From Candidatus Thiothrix sulfatifontis (GTDB taxonomy: Bacteria; Pseudomonadota; Gammaproteobacteria; Thiotrichales; Thiotrichaceae), in assembly GCA_022828425.1 (NCBI GenBank), contig CP094685.1, positions 1,550,001 to 1,614,000 on the forward strand: a DNA stretch of 64,000 nucleotides. Reading direction: 5' to 3'. Positions 43,908-53,382 of the stretch are shown here, piece after piece. Below the pieces are notes generated by a model. The model saw only the letters and a list, made by a program, of their open reading frames with translations, was not told where the DNA came from and did not search any database. How positions within the stretch are numbered: the first letter of the stretch is position 1; the number at the start of each line of letters is the position of its first letter. The translations under genes and the position numbers were made by a program.

Positions 43908-44462
43908 CTAAACCAGTTCAAAATCCACGTCTTCGTAAACGGCTTGCATTGGGCAGTGGAAATTGATGCTGGCAAATTCGACTTCAGCATCAGCACCTTC
44001 AAAATTGAACAGTTCCCAGCGGTTTTGTGGGGTGCGGCGGAATACGTCGACGCCGTAGGTGCGCGGATCAATCAGTACGTATTCTTGCAAGCTGGTCAAT
44101 TGGCGGTAAAAGGCAAACTTGCCGCCTCGGTCGTAGGCTTCGGTGCTGGATGACAGAATCTCGACGATTAACAGTGGGGACTGTTTGATGTAGTTGCGTT
44201 TGTGGTCGGCAGGGTCGCAGGAAACCAGCAGGTCGGGGTAGTAGTAGGCATCATCCGTGCCGATGCGCACTTTCATGTCGTTGATGTAGGGCTTGCAGCC
44301 AGAGCCGCGTAGGTGGGGTTTGATCAGGGTGATCAAGTTTGCGTTTACGGTTACATGCCCGTCGCTTGCGCCTGCCATTGCGTAGATTTCGCCTTGGACG
44401 TATTCGCTGCGGGTGGGCGCGTCCATTTCTGCGGCAAGGTATTGTTCTGGGGTAATTTTCAT
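43908..44462 (-). CDS. Uma2-family (DUF820) putative endonuclease
   Basis: The 184-residue protein has the Uma2 pattern: EYVQGEIYAMAGASDGHVTV, then YYYPDLLVSCDP and LLIVEILSSSTEAYDRGGKF, which give the PD-(D/E)XK-like acidic pair and the glutamate before the beta-strand. The family is widespread and highly copied in cyanobacteria and sulfur bacteria; its function is unresolved. It is a single gene with its own start at 44462. Confidence 0.87.
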   Translation of the reverse strand: MKITPEQYLAAEMDAPTRSEYVQGEIYAMAGASDGHVTVNANLITLIKPHLRGSGCKPYINDMKVRIGTDDAYYYPDLLVSCDPADHKRNYIKQSPLLIVEILSSSTEAYDRGGKFAFYRQLTSLQEYVLIDPRTYGVDVFRRTPQNRWELFNFEGADAEVEFASINFHCPMQAVYEDVDFELV

Positions 44463-44601
44463 TTTGCGGCGAGTGCTGGCATGTTAATTAATGCTCCGTC
44501 GTGTGTCTTTGGGGATAGTAGACCGTTTCAGGGGGCTTGGCAAAATCGGCATTGTTGCCTTTCTACCTGTCACCTATACTTGCTGAAAAATTGGAGGGTT
44601 T

Positions 44602-45522
44602 GTGTTGGAAAATCCATTCACTGTGCGTGGCACAATCCAGAATCCCAGTGACTTTATCGGGCGCAAAGCGGAGTTGCTGCACATTGTGACGCGCCTCAAG
44701 ACGATGCAAAGTTGTTCGGTGGTGGGTGAGCGGCGTATTGGCAAGTCATCCCTGCTGTACCATTTGTTTCAGACGGGCAATGACCGCTTGGATGACAGCC
44801 GTTTCCGCTTTGTGTATATCGAACTGACCGATGCTTGTGCGCAAACGGTGGTCGATTTTCTGCAAACTGTATTGCAAGCCTTGGATTTGCCGACTGATGG
44901 CATCAAGGATGACAACACACTCATCCGCAATTTAATCACTTTTGATAACGCCATTAAAACGCTGGTCGCCCAAGGCGTGAAAGTCGTTCTGTGTCTGGAT
45001 GAGTTTGAGGGTTTGTTTGATAATCCATCAGAATTTTCAGATAAGTTTTTCAATCAATTCCGTACCATGTGCAATCATCAGCGTTTGGCTGTGGTGACGG
45101 CATCACGCTTGCCGTTGGAAGTCTATTCACTCGAAAAAAAGCTCACTTCGCCGTTTTTCAATATTTTTTCCATTGCTGAATTGGGGGATTTTACGCCGCC
45201 AGACGTTGAGCAGTTTATTGCACATTACCAAGTCATTGCACAATTTACCCCCCAAGAGTTGCATTTCATTAATCGGTATGTAGAGGCGCACCCGCTCAAA
45301 GTCCAAATCTTTTGCGATATGTTGCTGCAATGGCGTGAAAATGGGTTTGCATGGAGTAATGACGAAATGCTGGATAAAACCGCGAAAGTGTACAAACAGT
45401 TTCTGGGCGGTGAACATGATTGGCGTAAATTAAGCAGAACGAAAAGCTTCTTTTCGGTCGAAAGTATTGGTGAGAAGTTAGCCCTCATCAAAGCCGTCCG
45501 CGATCTGGCTACAGGACAATAA
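44602..45522 (+). CDS. STAND/AAA-type P-loop ATPase (first of a pair)
   Basis: This 306-residue protein starts at GTG 44602 after GGAGGG. It has FIGRKAELLHIV, Walker A VGERRIGKSS (41-50), Walker B VVLCLDEFEGLF (128-139) and a TASRLPL sensor region, as in AAA_16/archaeal-type STAND ATPases, followed by a helical lid. No effector domain is visible. The next gene, two bases downstream, encodes a membrane-anchored ATPase with the same motif layout, so the two may form a complex. The role is unknown; defence or signalling is inferred. Confidence 0.8.
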   Translation: MLENPFTVRGTIQNPSDFIGRKAELLHIVTRLKTMQSCSVVGERRIGKSSLLYHLFQTGNDRLDDSRFRFVYIELTDACAQTVVDFLQTVLQALDLPTDGIKDDNTLIRNLITFDNAIKTLVAQGVKVVLCLDEFEGLFDNPSEFSDKFFNQFRTMCNHQRLAVVTASRLPLEVYSLEKKLTSPFFNIFSIAELGDFTPPDVEQFIAHYQVIAQFTPQELHFINRYVEAHPLKVQIFCDMLLQWRENGFAWSNDEMLDKTAKVYKQFLGGEHDWRKLSRTKSFFSVESIGEKLALIKAVRDLATGQ

Positions 45523-45524
45523 CC

Positions 45525-47735
45525 ATGCTGAAATTTATCCATAAAGAGTTTCGTTATTTATACTTGGCTTTCTTTGATCCTTTACTATTAGATGAAGAAA
45601 CAAAAAAATTCCCTAAAAAAAAGTCTATAATTTTTTTCTTGAAAACTTACTCAGTAGCCACTATGGTTGCCTTATTAATATTTTTTTTAACTATAGAGGG
45701 AGGAGAGTGTGTTAATTTATTATTTAATATAAATTTTTTGAATGATAGTTTTCGTGGCTATAAGATATTTATAGTTTTTTTAATTATAGGGCTTTGTATA
45801 GGTGTATTATTTTGCTTATTTTTTGGGTTCTATGCAGGGTTTGTGATTGGCTTGTTTATTGGGTTGTTATTAGGTGGGTTTGTAGGGTTGTTTGTTTCAA
45901 TAGCTTCATGGCTATTTCTTGGGTTGTTTTTTGGAGCAATATCAGGATTATCTGGAAAAATACCATTTTCATTAATAGCGGTATTACTAGGTTGGGGTTT
46001 GGAAAATTCTTTTAATGTGTTGCCTATTAATTATTATTTTTTGGCGTTTTTGTTTGGCTTCTCTTTTTTATACTTTAGACCTTTTTATTTGATTCCACAC
46101 TTGTGGCAATACTGGCATTATACTTATGAAAGTAGTTCGTTGGTACTTATCAAGAACTCACCAGTTTATTGGGATAAAATGATTCGGATGCCATTGCCAT
46201 TTCTTGAAGAGTGGTTAATAGGTATAGTAAAAAAAGAATACCAGCAAGGTTTGGATGAAATTTTCTTTATCATTCGTGAGCGACCACTTCAACGCAAAGC
46301 TGCATTCAAAGCACTTGTTGTCGTAGTTGGCTGGGATTTACAGGAAATTAACTCAATTTCTAGATTGGCTATACTTAATGATGTACTTGCTGTTTTCCCA
46401 AGTGATGATAAAGCCTTGCCAACAGGCTTGCAGGATACACGTAAACAGCTTAATAACATTGCTAATATAGCGATGGACTATCAGAACCGTCAAACCCATG
46501 TTGGGCAGTTGAATGTGTTAAATGAACTAGTTATAGAAATGACTAAGTTCCGAACAATAATGAGGCTAACAGCAGCACCTGTCGGTACAGCCTTTGAAAC
46601 ATTGGCTACAAAATGGTTGAATATAATTAAAGCAGAGCAAGAAAGTCTGTATAAACAATTCTCCCTTCAAGAATTATCAAACCCTTATGTGGCGGGAAGC
46701 CCTTTACAGGAGCGCGACAATACCATGTTTGTTGGGCGGCGTGACATTCTATTGGCAATCGAAAAGTACATCTTGAATACAGAGCAAAGTCCGTCATTAT
46801 TGTTGTATGGTCGTCGTCGCACGGGTAAATCCTCGACCTTGCTAAATTTGCCGCGCAGCCGCTTCGAACCTGTCTACATCGACTGTCAGGATGCGAAATG
46901 GCACGAAAGCGACCAAGCCTTTTGCTACAACCTCGCCCATGATCTTTTTAATGTGCTGTATCAAAGTGATTCAGTACGCGGGTTGCGTCAACCGCAAATC
47001 GAACAGTTTGATAAAAACGCCTTCACCCAACTTGACCAGTTCTTAACGCAAGCACAGAAAATCGCTGAACAGCGCGGCAAGCGCATTCTGCTGGCTTTCG
47101 ACGAATACGAAGAGCTGGAAAACTCCATCATCAACGGCGATATTTCCGAAAAGGTGCTGGGCAAGCTGCGTAACCTGATCCAGCACAGCAAATCCATTGT
47201 TGTACTCGTGTCTGGTAGCCACCGTTTTGAAGAGCTAACCCGCCTGAACTGGGCGAATTACCTGATCAATACCCGCACCCTCGAACTCAGCTATTTGGAT
47301 GCCGAATCTGCCCGCGAACTCCTGACCAAACCCGTGCCAGAACTGCACTACGCAGCGGGCGTGGTGGATGACATCATCCGTATCACCCATTGCCAGCCTT
47401 ACCTGTTGCAAGCGGTAGCCTCCGAACTCGTCAACTACCTCAACAGCAAACAACAAACCACCGCCACCCCGGACGACCTCAACACCGCACTGGAAAAAAC
47501 GCTGGTTTCAGCCTCCGCCTACTTCTCGGATACATGGCGCAAGGATAATTCCGCAACAGAACAGCAAGTGATGCGGGCATTAGCGACGGGCAAAACGGAA
47601 TCAGTGTTGGCAGATGCTGCTTTTCTGCCCGCTATCCAAAGCCTCATCCGCAAGGAAATTGTGGAGGGTACAGAGGGCAGTTACCGCTTGGCAGTGGAAT
47701 TATTCGCTCGTTGGATTGTGAAGAATCAGGTGTGA
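45525..47735 (+). CDS. Membrane-anchored STAND/AAA-type ATPase (second of a pair)
   Basis: The 736-residue protein has about 200 N-terminal residues with several membrane helices, including glycine-rich GFYAGFVIGLFIGLLLGGFV-like segments, then a linker and an ATPase domain with FVGRRDILLAIE, Walker A YGRRRTGKSS (near 428) and Walker B LLAFDEYEEL (near 522), and a helical C-terminus. The gene is mosaic: the first 1.1 kb is strongly A+T-rich and the ATPase part matches the chromosome. Together with the preceding ATPase this suggests a membrane-acting sensor/effector. Function is not known. Confidence 0.8.
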   Translation: MLKFIHKEFRYLYLAFFDPLLLDEETKKFPKKKSIIFFLKTYSVATMVALLIFFLTIEGGECVNLLFNINFLNDSFRGYKIFIVFLIIGLCIGVLFCLFFGFYAGFVIGLFIGLLLGGFVGLFVSIASWLFLGLFFGAISGLSGKIPFSLIAVLLGWGLENSFNVLPINYYFLAFLFGFSFLYFRPFYLIPHLWQYWHYTYESSSLVLIKNSPVYWDKMIRMPLPFLEEWLIGIVKKEYQQGLDEIFFIIRERPLQRKAAFKALVVVVGWDLQEINSISRLAILNDVLAVFPSDDKALPTGLQDTRKQLNNIANIAMDYQNRQTHVGQLNVLNELVIEMTKFRTIMRLTAAPVGTAFETLATKWLNIIKAEQESLYKQFSLQELSNPYVAGSPLQERDNTMFVGRRDILLAIEKYILNTEQSPSLLLYGRRRTGKSSTLLNLPRSRFEPVYIDCQDAKWHESDQAFCYNLAHDLFNVLYQSDSVRGLRQPQIEQFDKNAFTQLDQFLTQAQKIAEQRGKRILLAFDEYEELENSIINGDISEKVLGKLRNLIQHSKSIVVLVSGSHRFEELTRLNWANYLINTRTLELSYLDAESARELLTKPVPELHYAAGVVDDIIRITHCQPYLLQAVASELVNYLNSKQQTTATPDDLNTALEKTLVSASAYFSDTWRKDNSATEQQVMRALATGKTESVLADAAFLPAIQSLIRKEIVEGTEGSYRLAVELFARWIVKNQV

Positions 47736-47762
47736 TGACCTGCACTGTTCAAGTGTCATCTG

Positions 47763-47798
47763 TTGACAGCCATTTAGATTGTTGGCTATATTGCCAAC
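47763..47798 (+). promoter_or_regulatory. Promoter with operator overlapping -10, giving a leaderless transcript
   Basis: TTGACA (47763-47768), an 18-base spacer and TATATT (47787-47792). The -10 is framed by the inverted repeat GTTGGC (47781-47786) / GCCAAC (47793-47798). Transcription would begin at or very near the ATG at 47799, with no ribosome-binding site in between. Confidence 0.65.
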
Positions 47799-48086
47799 AT
47801 GAAAGCCGAGTTAATTACCCGTTTCCGCGACATATCGCCCACCGGCGATGGCATTGAGTTAGTGGTTTGGCGTGTGCCAGAACCTGTACCTCCGACCACG
47901 CACGGCTACAAATATCGTCTGGTTTATATCGTCGATGGCAAGCGTGTAGTGGGTTTCGATAACGAACGCGGCAAAGGTGATCATTTCCATCTAAATGACG
48001 CTGAATATCCCTACACATTTACCGGCATCGACCCATTGATCGAAGATTTTCTGGCAGAGGTAGAAAAATGGAAAAGCGCAAACTGA
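47799..48086 (+). CDS. TumE-family (DUF6516) toxin
   Basis: The 95-residue protein starts KAELITRFRDI and has VVWRVPEPVPPTTHGYKYRL, FDNERGKGDHFHL and the C-terminal FLAEVEKW, typical of the DUF6516/TumE family of toxins encoded before HTH antitoxins. The start is fixed by the family's usual N-terminus; no ribosome site precedes it, in line with a leaderless mRNA. It overlaps the antitoxin gene by 19 bases. Confidence 0.82.
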   Translation: MKAELITRFRDISPTGDGIELVVWRVPEPVPPTTHGYKYRLVYIVDGKRVVGFDNERGKGDHFHLNDAEYPYTFTGIDPLIEDFLAEVEKWKSAN

Positions 48087-48433
48087 CCATCACATTACAA
48101 GCCGATTGGAAAGCTGCCTTACGCGCCGCCGGAAAACTCGCGCAACACACCCGCTATCAGGGCGAAACCCTCAATTTCCAAACCCCTGCGGCATTCTTTT
48201 CCCGCCTGACTGAACGCCGTTGGGACATCGTAAACGCCTTGCAACAAGCAGGCTCAATGGGTGTGCGTGAACTTGCCCGCTACGTGGGGCGCGATGTGAA
48301 ACGGGTACACGAAGATGCACAAGCCTTGGTAGAGCTAGGTTTGCTGGAACGTACCGATAAAGGCGCGTTGCAATGCCCCTTTGCCGATATTCACGTTGAT
48401 ATGCACATCACGCCCGTGAAACAAGCCGCGTGA
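48068..48433 (+). CDS. TumA-like HTH antitoxin (HVO_A0114 family)
   Basis: The 121-residue protein has a winged helix-turn-helix core: RRWDIVNALQQAGSMGVREL, then RYVGRDVKRVHEDAQALVEL and LLERTDKGALQCPF. This is the usual partner of DUF6516 toxins and should repress the operon, probably at the inverted repeat around the -10. Toxin-first order with a 19-base overlap is normal for the family. Confidence 0.85.
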   Translation: MEKRKLTITLQADWKAALRAAGKLAQHTRYQGETLNFQTPAAFFSRLTERRWDIVNALQQAGSMGVRELARYVGRDVKRVHEDAQALVELGLLERTDKGALQCPFADIHVDMHITPVKQAA

Positions 48434-48468
48434 TTGCAGGCTTTAGGCTGTACATCTTCTCCGTTAGA

Positions 48469-48520
48469 TTGTAGAAACCCCCGTTTAAGACTAGAATCCT
48501 CACGAGATTTCTACAAATCT
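48469..48520 (+). promoter_or_regulatory. Promoter and operator of the RHH/GNAT module
   Basis: TTGTAG (48469-48474), a 17-base spacer and TAGAAT (48492-48497). TTGTAGAAA (48469-48477) and TTTCTACAA (48508-48516) are inverted copies bracketing the promoter, and AGATTT-CTAC-AAATCT (48505-48520) is a local palindrome. Likely bound by the RHH antitoxin. Confidence 0.5.
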
Positions 48521-48535
48521 GTAGAGGATGAAACC

Positions 48536-48811
48536 ATGACAGCGACAGCCACCACTCAAATTTCCGCCTACATTTCCGAAGAGACTAAAGGGCAAATCGA
48601 GTCCTACGTCAAACGCCGAGGTGTAACCAAAGCGTTCATGATTGAGAGCGCCCTGCAACATTTTCTGCAAGCCCTGCGTGAAATACCGGAGGATGTAATC
48701 ATTCCCGCCCGTCTCATCATCACCGAAGCGAGTATGTTACGACTGGCAGATCGGCTGGAATCTGCTGAAGAACCAACCCCAGCGTTACGTGCGTTGATGG
48801 CTGGGGAGTGA
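48536..48811 (+). CDS. Ribbon-helix-helix antitoxin of a GNAT toxin module
   Basis: This 91-residue protein (ATG 48536, preceded by AGAGGAT) has an RHH-like N-terminus: TQISAYISEETKGQIESYVK, then VTKAFMIESALQHFLQAL and EVSML-like tail segments. It resembles the antitoxins that neutralise acetyltransferase toxins of the TacT/AtaT type. The toxin gene starts one base after the stop but is broken, so the antitoxin is an orphan. Confidence 0.78.
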   Translation: MTATATTQISAYISEETKGQIESYVKRRGVTKAFMIESALQHFLQALREIPEDVIIPARLIITEASMLRLADRLESAEEPTPALRALMAGE

Positions 48812-48812
48812 G

Positions 48813-49098
48813 ATGCCAGACGCCTTAGTCGTGCAAGTTCGGCGGCTGGAAAGCCACGATGAACGTTCCCACTTTTGCAGTGGCGACATTGAATTGGATC
48901 GTTTTTTCCAGCGGTTCGCAGGGCAAAATCAGTTCCGGCATTACGTTGGTTCTAGCTACATCGCCGAATGTGCCGCGCAACTATACCAAACTGGGGTTTG
49001 AACCATTAGCCTGTGTTGGCGGTGAATTGGGTAGCAGACCTGAGCCATTGCCGATGTTCCTGCCAATTCAAGTGATTGCCAAAGCGATTGTGCGTTGA
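48813..49098 (+). pseudogene. GNAT acetyltransferase toxin, internally deleted
   Basis: The N-terminus (RRLESHDERSHFCSGDIELD, then FFQRFAGQNQFRHYVGSSY) is that of tRNA-acetylating GNAT toxins. The frame then stops at 48999-49001. The C-terminal end (NYTKLGFEPLA...) follows at once in another frame and runs to 49098. The central acetyl-CoA-binding core, about 100 residues, is missing. The toxin is therefore inactive. Confidence 0.82.
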
Positions 49099-49182
49099 TA
49101 ACCCAACCGCAACATAGCTAGGTTTTACCACTTATGCTAACTTACCCCGTTTTTACGATCTTCTACGTAGGAGCGCGGTAAC

Positions 49183-50397
49183 GTGAAATTCAGCGAATAC
49201 AACTGGAACGCCATGCCGGATAAAGCCGGGCATTTTGGCGCATACGGCGGACGTTTCGTCGCAGAAACGTTGATGGAACCCATCTACGAACTCGAACAAG
49301 CCTACGAAAAGCTCAAAAACGACCCCGCTTTTCAAGCCGAATTCGATCGCGACCTCAAATATTATGTCGGTCGCCCTAGCCCGCTGTACTTGGCAGAACG
49401 CTGGTCACGCGAACTCGGCGGCGCAAAAATTTACCTCAAGCGCGAAGATCTGAACCATACCGGCGCACACAAGATTAACAACACCATCGGTCAAGCCTTG
49501 CTCGCCAAATTCATGGGCAAGACGCGCATTATCGCTGAAACCGGCGCAGGTCAGCACGGCGTAGCCTCCGCCACCATTGCTGCACGTTTAGGGTTGGAAT
49601 GCATCGTCTACATGGGCGCAGAAGACGTGCAACGCCAAGCCCCCAACGTATTCCGCATGAAATTGCTCGGCGCAACCGTCGTCCCTGTCACCTCCGGCTC
49701 AAAAACTCTCAAGGACGCGCTCAACGAAGCGATGCGCGATTGGGTAACGAACGTCGATGATACCTTCTATATCATTGGCACGGTCGCAGGCCCGCACCCA
49801 TACCCCGCAATGGTACGCGATTTCCAATCCGTGATCGGGCGTGAAGCGCGTCAACAGATTCTGGAACAGGAAGGGCGTTTGCCGGATGCGTTACTCGCCT
49901 GCGTCGGTGGCGGTTCTAATGCCATCGGCTTGTTCCACCCCTTCCTCGCGGATGAATCCGTCGCCATTTACGGCGTGGAAGCAGGCGGTGACGGCATCGA
50001 AACCGGCAAGCACGCCGCGCCATTATGCGCAGGCAAACCGGGCGTATTGCACGGCAACCGCACCTATTTAATGGAAGACAACAACGGGCAAATCATTGAA
50101 ACGCATTCGATTTCCGCCGGATTGGACTACCCCGGTGTCGGCCCCGAACACGCTTGGTTGAAAGACATCGGTCGTGCCAACTACGTGTCGGTGACGGATG
50201 CGGAAGCCATGCAAGGTTTCCACGCCTTAACCCGCATCGAAGGCATTATTCCGGCGCTAGAAACCAGTCACGCGCTGGCCTATGCGATGAAACTGGCGCC
50301 TACCATGTCCAAAGATCAAAGCATTATCGTCAACCTCTCCGGGCGTGGCGACAAAGACATCAACACCATTGCACGGCTGGAGGGCATTACGCTATGA
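49183..50397 (+). CDS. trpB: Tryptophan synthase beta subunit
   Basis: The 404-residue protein is full-length TrpB, with the PLP lysine in GAHKINN (K97), GAGQHGVA and the phosphate loop [10 protein letters not shown]. It joins indole with serine to give tryptophan. The start is GTG 49183 with GGAG upstream, matching the family start [18 protein letters not shown]. It overlaps trpA by four bases. trpF, usually just upstream in this gene order, is separated by an accessory island, so the operon must have its own promoter in 49099-49182. Confidence 0.97.
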   Translation: MKFSEYNWNAMPDKAGHFGAYGGRFVAETLMEPIYELEQAYEKLKNDPAFQAEFDRDLKYYVGRPSPLYLAERWSRELGGAKIYLKREDLNHTGAHKINNTIGQALLAKFMGKTRIIAETGAGQHGVASATIAARLGLECIVYMGAEDVQRQAPNVFRMKLLGATVVPVTSGSKTLKDALNEAMRDWVTNVDDTFYIIGTVAGPHPYPAMVRDFQSVIGREARQQILEQEGRLPDALLACVGGGSNAIGLFHPFLADESVAIYGVEAGGDGIETGKHAAPLCAGKPGVLHGNRTYLMEDNNGQIIETHSISAGLDYPGVGPEHAWLKDIGRANYVSVTDAEAMQGFHALTRIEGIIPALETSHALAYAMKLAPTMSKDQSIIVNLSGRGDKDINTIARLEGITL

Positions 50398-51197
50398 GTC
50401 GCATCGCCGCTTGTTTCGCCGCCCTCAAAGCGCAGGGCAAAACCGCATTGATTCCTTACGTGACGGCAGGCGATCCGCACCCGTCGATCACCGTGCCGTT
50501 GATGCACCGCATGGTGGCTGCCGGTGCCAATATCATCGAACTCGGTGTGCCGTTTTCCGACCCAATGGCGGATGGCCCCACGATCCAGCAAGCGCACGAA
50601 CGCGCTTTATTGCACAACACCAGTTTGCACGACATCCTCGGCATGGTGGCAGAATTCCGCCAAACTGACTCAACTACGCCCGTGGTGCTAATGGGCTATT
50701 TGAACCCGATTGAAATCATGGGTTACGCCGAATTTGCCAAAGCCGCCGAAGCAGCGGGTGTGGACGGTGCGCTGACGGTGGATTTACCGCCGGAAGAGGG
50801 CATGGGCGTATTGCCGTTGTTCCGTGAACACGGCATTGACCCGATTTTCCTATTGTCGCCGACCACGCCAGAACGCCGCATTGCAACCGTGGCGCAAGCC
50901 GGTGGCGGTTTCATTTACTACGTGTCGCTGAAAGGTGTGACGGGTGCCAGCACGTTGGATGTGGGGCAAGTCGTCGCCCACATCGCTAAAATCCGTCAAC
51001 ACACCGATTTGCCACTGGGCGTGGGTTTTGGCATCAAAGACGCTGCCACCGCCGCCGCCGTCGCAAAGACCGCCGACGCCGTGGTGGTCGGCAGTGCGGT
51101 CATCAAATTGATCGAAGCGACACCGCATGACCATGCTGCTATTATGGACAATATCAGTGATTTGCTGGTTTCCATGCGCACGGCGCTGGATGCTTGA
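50394..51197 (+). CDS. trpA: Tryptophan synthase alpha subunit
   Basis: The 267-residue TIM barrel cleaves indole-3-glycerol phosphate; the catalytic residues fall at the classical positions E49 ([11 protein letters not shown]) and D60 (MADGPTI). PYVTAGDP near the N-terminus and GVGFGIKD near the C-terminus are typical. It starts in an ATGA overlap with trpB, which couples subunit synthesis. accD follows 21 bases later. Confidence 0.97.
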   Translation: MSRIAACFAALKAQGKTALIPYVTAGDPHPSITVPLMHRMVAAGANIIELGVPFSDPMADGPTIQQAHERALLHNTSLHDILGMVAEFRQTDSTTPVVLMGYLNPIEIMGYAEFAKAAEAAGVDGALTVDLPPEEGMGVLPLFREHGIDPIFLLSPTTPERRIATVAQAGGGFIYYVSLKGVTGASTLDVGQVVAHIAKIRQHTDLPLGVGFGIKDAATAAAVAKTADAVVVGSAVIKLIEATPHDHAAIMDNISDLLVSMRTALDA

Positions 51198-51218
51198 ACC
51201 TAGGGGTAAACAGAATAC

Positions 51219-52115
51219 ATGAGCTGGTTTGAAAAACTGCGGCTGCCATCACGCATCCGTACCGATGCGACCAATACTGAAAAGAAGTCCATTCCTGAAG
51301 GGCTGTGGCATCAATGCCCATCCTGCCAAGCGGTATTGTACCGGGCGGAACTGGAACGCAACTTGGACGTTTGCCCCAAGTGCAATCACCACATGCGCCT
51401 CTCAGGGCGGCGGCGTTTAGAGGTGTTTCTCGACCCGCACGGGCGTGAGGAAATTGCTATCAATGTCGCGCCCATTGACATGTTGAAATTCCGTGATACC
51501 AAAAAGTACAAAGACCGTTTGCTGGCAGCGCAGAAAGAAACCGGCGAAAAAGACGCGTTGATTGTCATGAAAGGCACTGTTTTGAATGTGCCGCTGATCG
51601 CTGCGGCATTTGATTTCCGTTTCATGGGCGGGTCAATGGGGTCAGTGGTGGGTGAACGTTTTGTGCGTGGCGCGGAAGCGGCAATGGCGCACAAGATTCC
51701 CTACATTTGCTTTGCGGCGAGTGGCGGGGCGCGAATGCAGGAAGCGTTGTTTTCATTGATGCAAATGTCCAAAACCAGTGCGGTATTGACACGCTTGAGC
51801 GATAAAGGCGTGCCATTTATTTCGGTGCTGACTGATCCGACAATGGGCGGGGTATCGGCAAGTTTTGCGATGTTGGGCGATATTCACATTGGTGAGCCGA
51901 AAGCCTTGATCGGATTTGCCGGGCCGCGCGTGATCGAACAGACGGTGCGTGAAAAACTGCCGGAAGGTTTCCAGCGCAGCGAGTTTCTGCAAGAAAAAGG
52001 CGCGATTGATATGATTGTGCACCGGCGGGATATGCGCGCCACGGTTGCTGATTTGGTATCCCTTATGCAGCACAAGCCTTGCCCGATTAATACCACGGTG
52101 TTGGACGCGGTTTGA
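51219..52115 (+). CDS. accD: Acetyl-CoA carboxylase carboxyltransferase beta subunit
   Basis: The 298-residue protein has the N-terminal zinc ribbon (CPSCQAVLY ... CPKCNHHMR) and the crotonase-like carboxyltransferase core with [14 protein letters not shown] and [17 protein letters not shown]. With AccA it transfers CO2 from biotin to acetyl-CoA, giving malonyl-CoA for fatty acid synthesis. Its position after trpA and before folC is the conserved gammaproteobacterial arrangement. The stop overlaps the folC TTG start. Confidence 0.97.
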   Translation: MSWFEKLRLPSRIRTDATNTEKKSIPEGLWHQCPSCQAVLYRAELERNLDVCPKCNHHMRLSGRRRLEVFLDPHGREEIAINVAPIDMLKFRDTKKYKDRLLAAQKETGEKDALIVMKGTVLNVPLIAAAFDFRFMGGSMGSVVGERFVRGAEAAMAHKIPYICFAASGGARMQEALFSLMQMSKTSAVLTRLSDKGVPFISVLTDPTMGGVSASFAMLGDIHIGEPKALIGFAGPRVIEQTVREKLPEGFQRSEFLQEKGAIDMIVHRRDMRATVADLVSLMQHKPCPINTTVLDAV

Positions 52116-53329
52116 AGACAAAAACACTCGATGATTGGCTGCGTTGGCAGGAAACGCAATTTCTGACCGAAATCAAGCTGGGGCTGGAACGAATTCGTTG
52201 CGTGGCTGAGCGCATGGGCTTGCTGCACTTGCCCGTGCCGGTGTTGACAGTGGGCGGTACGAATGGCAAAGGCTCTACTTGCGCGATGCTGACCCGGATT
52301 TTGTCACTGCAAGGTTATAGCGTTGGCACTTACACTTCCCCGCATTTGTTGCGTTATAATGAACGCATTGCATTGAATGGCGTGCCGGTGCGCAATGCGG
52401 ATATTTGTGCCGCGTTCGCCGCGATTGATCTGGCGCGTGATGACATTGATTTGACTTACTTTGAATTTGGGACGTTGGCGGCGGTGTGGTGTTTTTTGCG
52501 AGCCAAGGTCGATGTCATGGTATTGGAAGTCGGCTTAGGCGGGCGTTTGGATGCGTGCAATCTGTGGGACGCGGATGTCGCGATGATTACCAGTATCGGC
52601 ATTGATCATGTGGAATGGCTGGGCGACAACCGTGAAGCCATCGGTTATGAAAAATCCGGGATTATGCGAGCAGGCAAGCCAGTAATCTGCGGCGACCCGC
52701 AACCTCCCGCCAGCATTGCCAGCGAAGCCGCCCGCATCGGAGCGCAGTTGTGGCAATACGGGCGGGATTTTAGCGCAGATAATGTGCCGCAACCCGCGTT
52801 AGTGGGCGAGGTGCAACGCCAAAATGCCGCCGTTGTGGTCACTGCTTTGCAACAATTGGCAGAAAAACTACCCGTTACCCCCGCCGTTATTGCCGAAGGC
52901 TTAGCCAGCGTGCGCCTCATGGGGCGGATGCAGCGCATATTAGCCGCGCCAGAAGTCATCCTTGATGTGGCGCACAACCCCCATGCCGCCACGCAATTGG
53001 CAGCATGGCTGAAAAAAAATCCAGTAAACGGCAAAACATTCGCAATTTTTTCTATACTTGCAGATAAGGATATTGTCGGCGTGTTGGAAATCATGGCAGC
53101 GCAAGTGGATGAGTGGCATGTGGTGGCCTTGTCGAGCAAACGCGCCCCGCGTCATCACGAACTGTTAGCGCTGATGCGAGCCACTGGTATCCGCCAGCCT
53201 ATTCACGGGCACTCTGATTTCGAGCGTGCGTGGCATGTGATAGGTTTAAAGGCAAAAAAACAGGACAGAGTGGTGGCATTCGGCTCTTTTCTGGTAGTAT
53301 CCGCCATGCTGGAAATAGATATTCGTTAA
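52112..53329 (+). CDS. folC: Bifunctional folylpolyglutamate / dihydrofolate synthase
   Basis: This 405-residue Mur-ligase-family enzyme starts [20 protein letters not shown] and has the P-loop [15 protein letters not shown], then [16 protein letters not shown] and [10 protein letters not shown]. It adds glutamate to dihydropteroate and folates. The start appears to be TTG at 52112, overlapping the accD stop (TTGA). Alternative starts would cut the conserved N-terminus. Confidence 0.95.
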   Translation: MKTKTLDDWLRWQETQFLTEIKLGLERIRCVAERMGLLHLPVPVLTVGGTNGKGSTCAMLTRILSLQGYSVGTYTSPHLLRYNERIALNGVPVRNADICAAFAAIDLARDDIDLTYFEFGTLAAVWCFLRAKVDVMVLEVGLGGRLDACNLWDADVAMITSIGIDHVEWLGDNREAIGYEKSGIMRAGKPVICGDPQPPASIASEAARIGAQLWQYGRDFSADNVPQPALVGEVQRQNAAVVVTALQQLAEKLPVTPAVIAEGLASVRLMGRMQRILAAPEVILDVAHNPHAATQLAAWLKKNPVNGKTFAIFSILADKDIVGVLEIMAAQVDEWHVVALSSKRAPRHHELLALMRATGIRQPIHGHSDFERAWHVIGLKAKKQDRVVAFGSFLVVSAMLEIDIR

Positions 53330-53382
53330 CAGCACCAACCAACAGTTTTTGAGTGTCAGATTACAAAGGAGCAGTGAATTAA

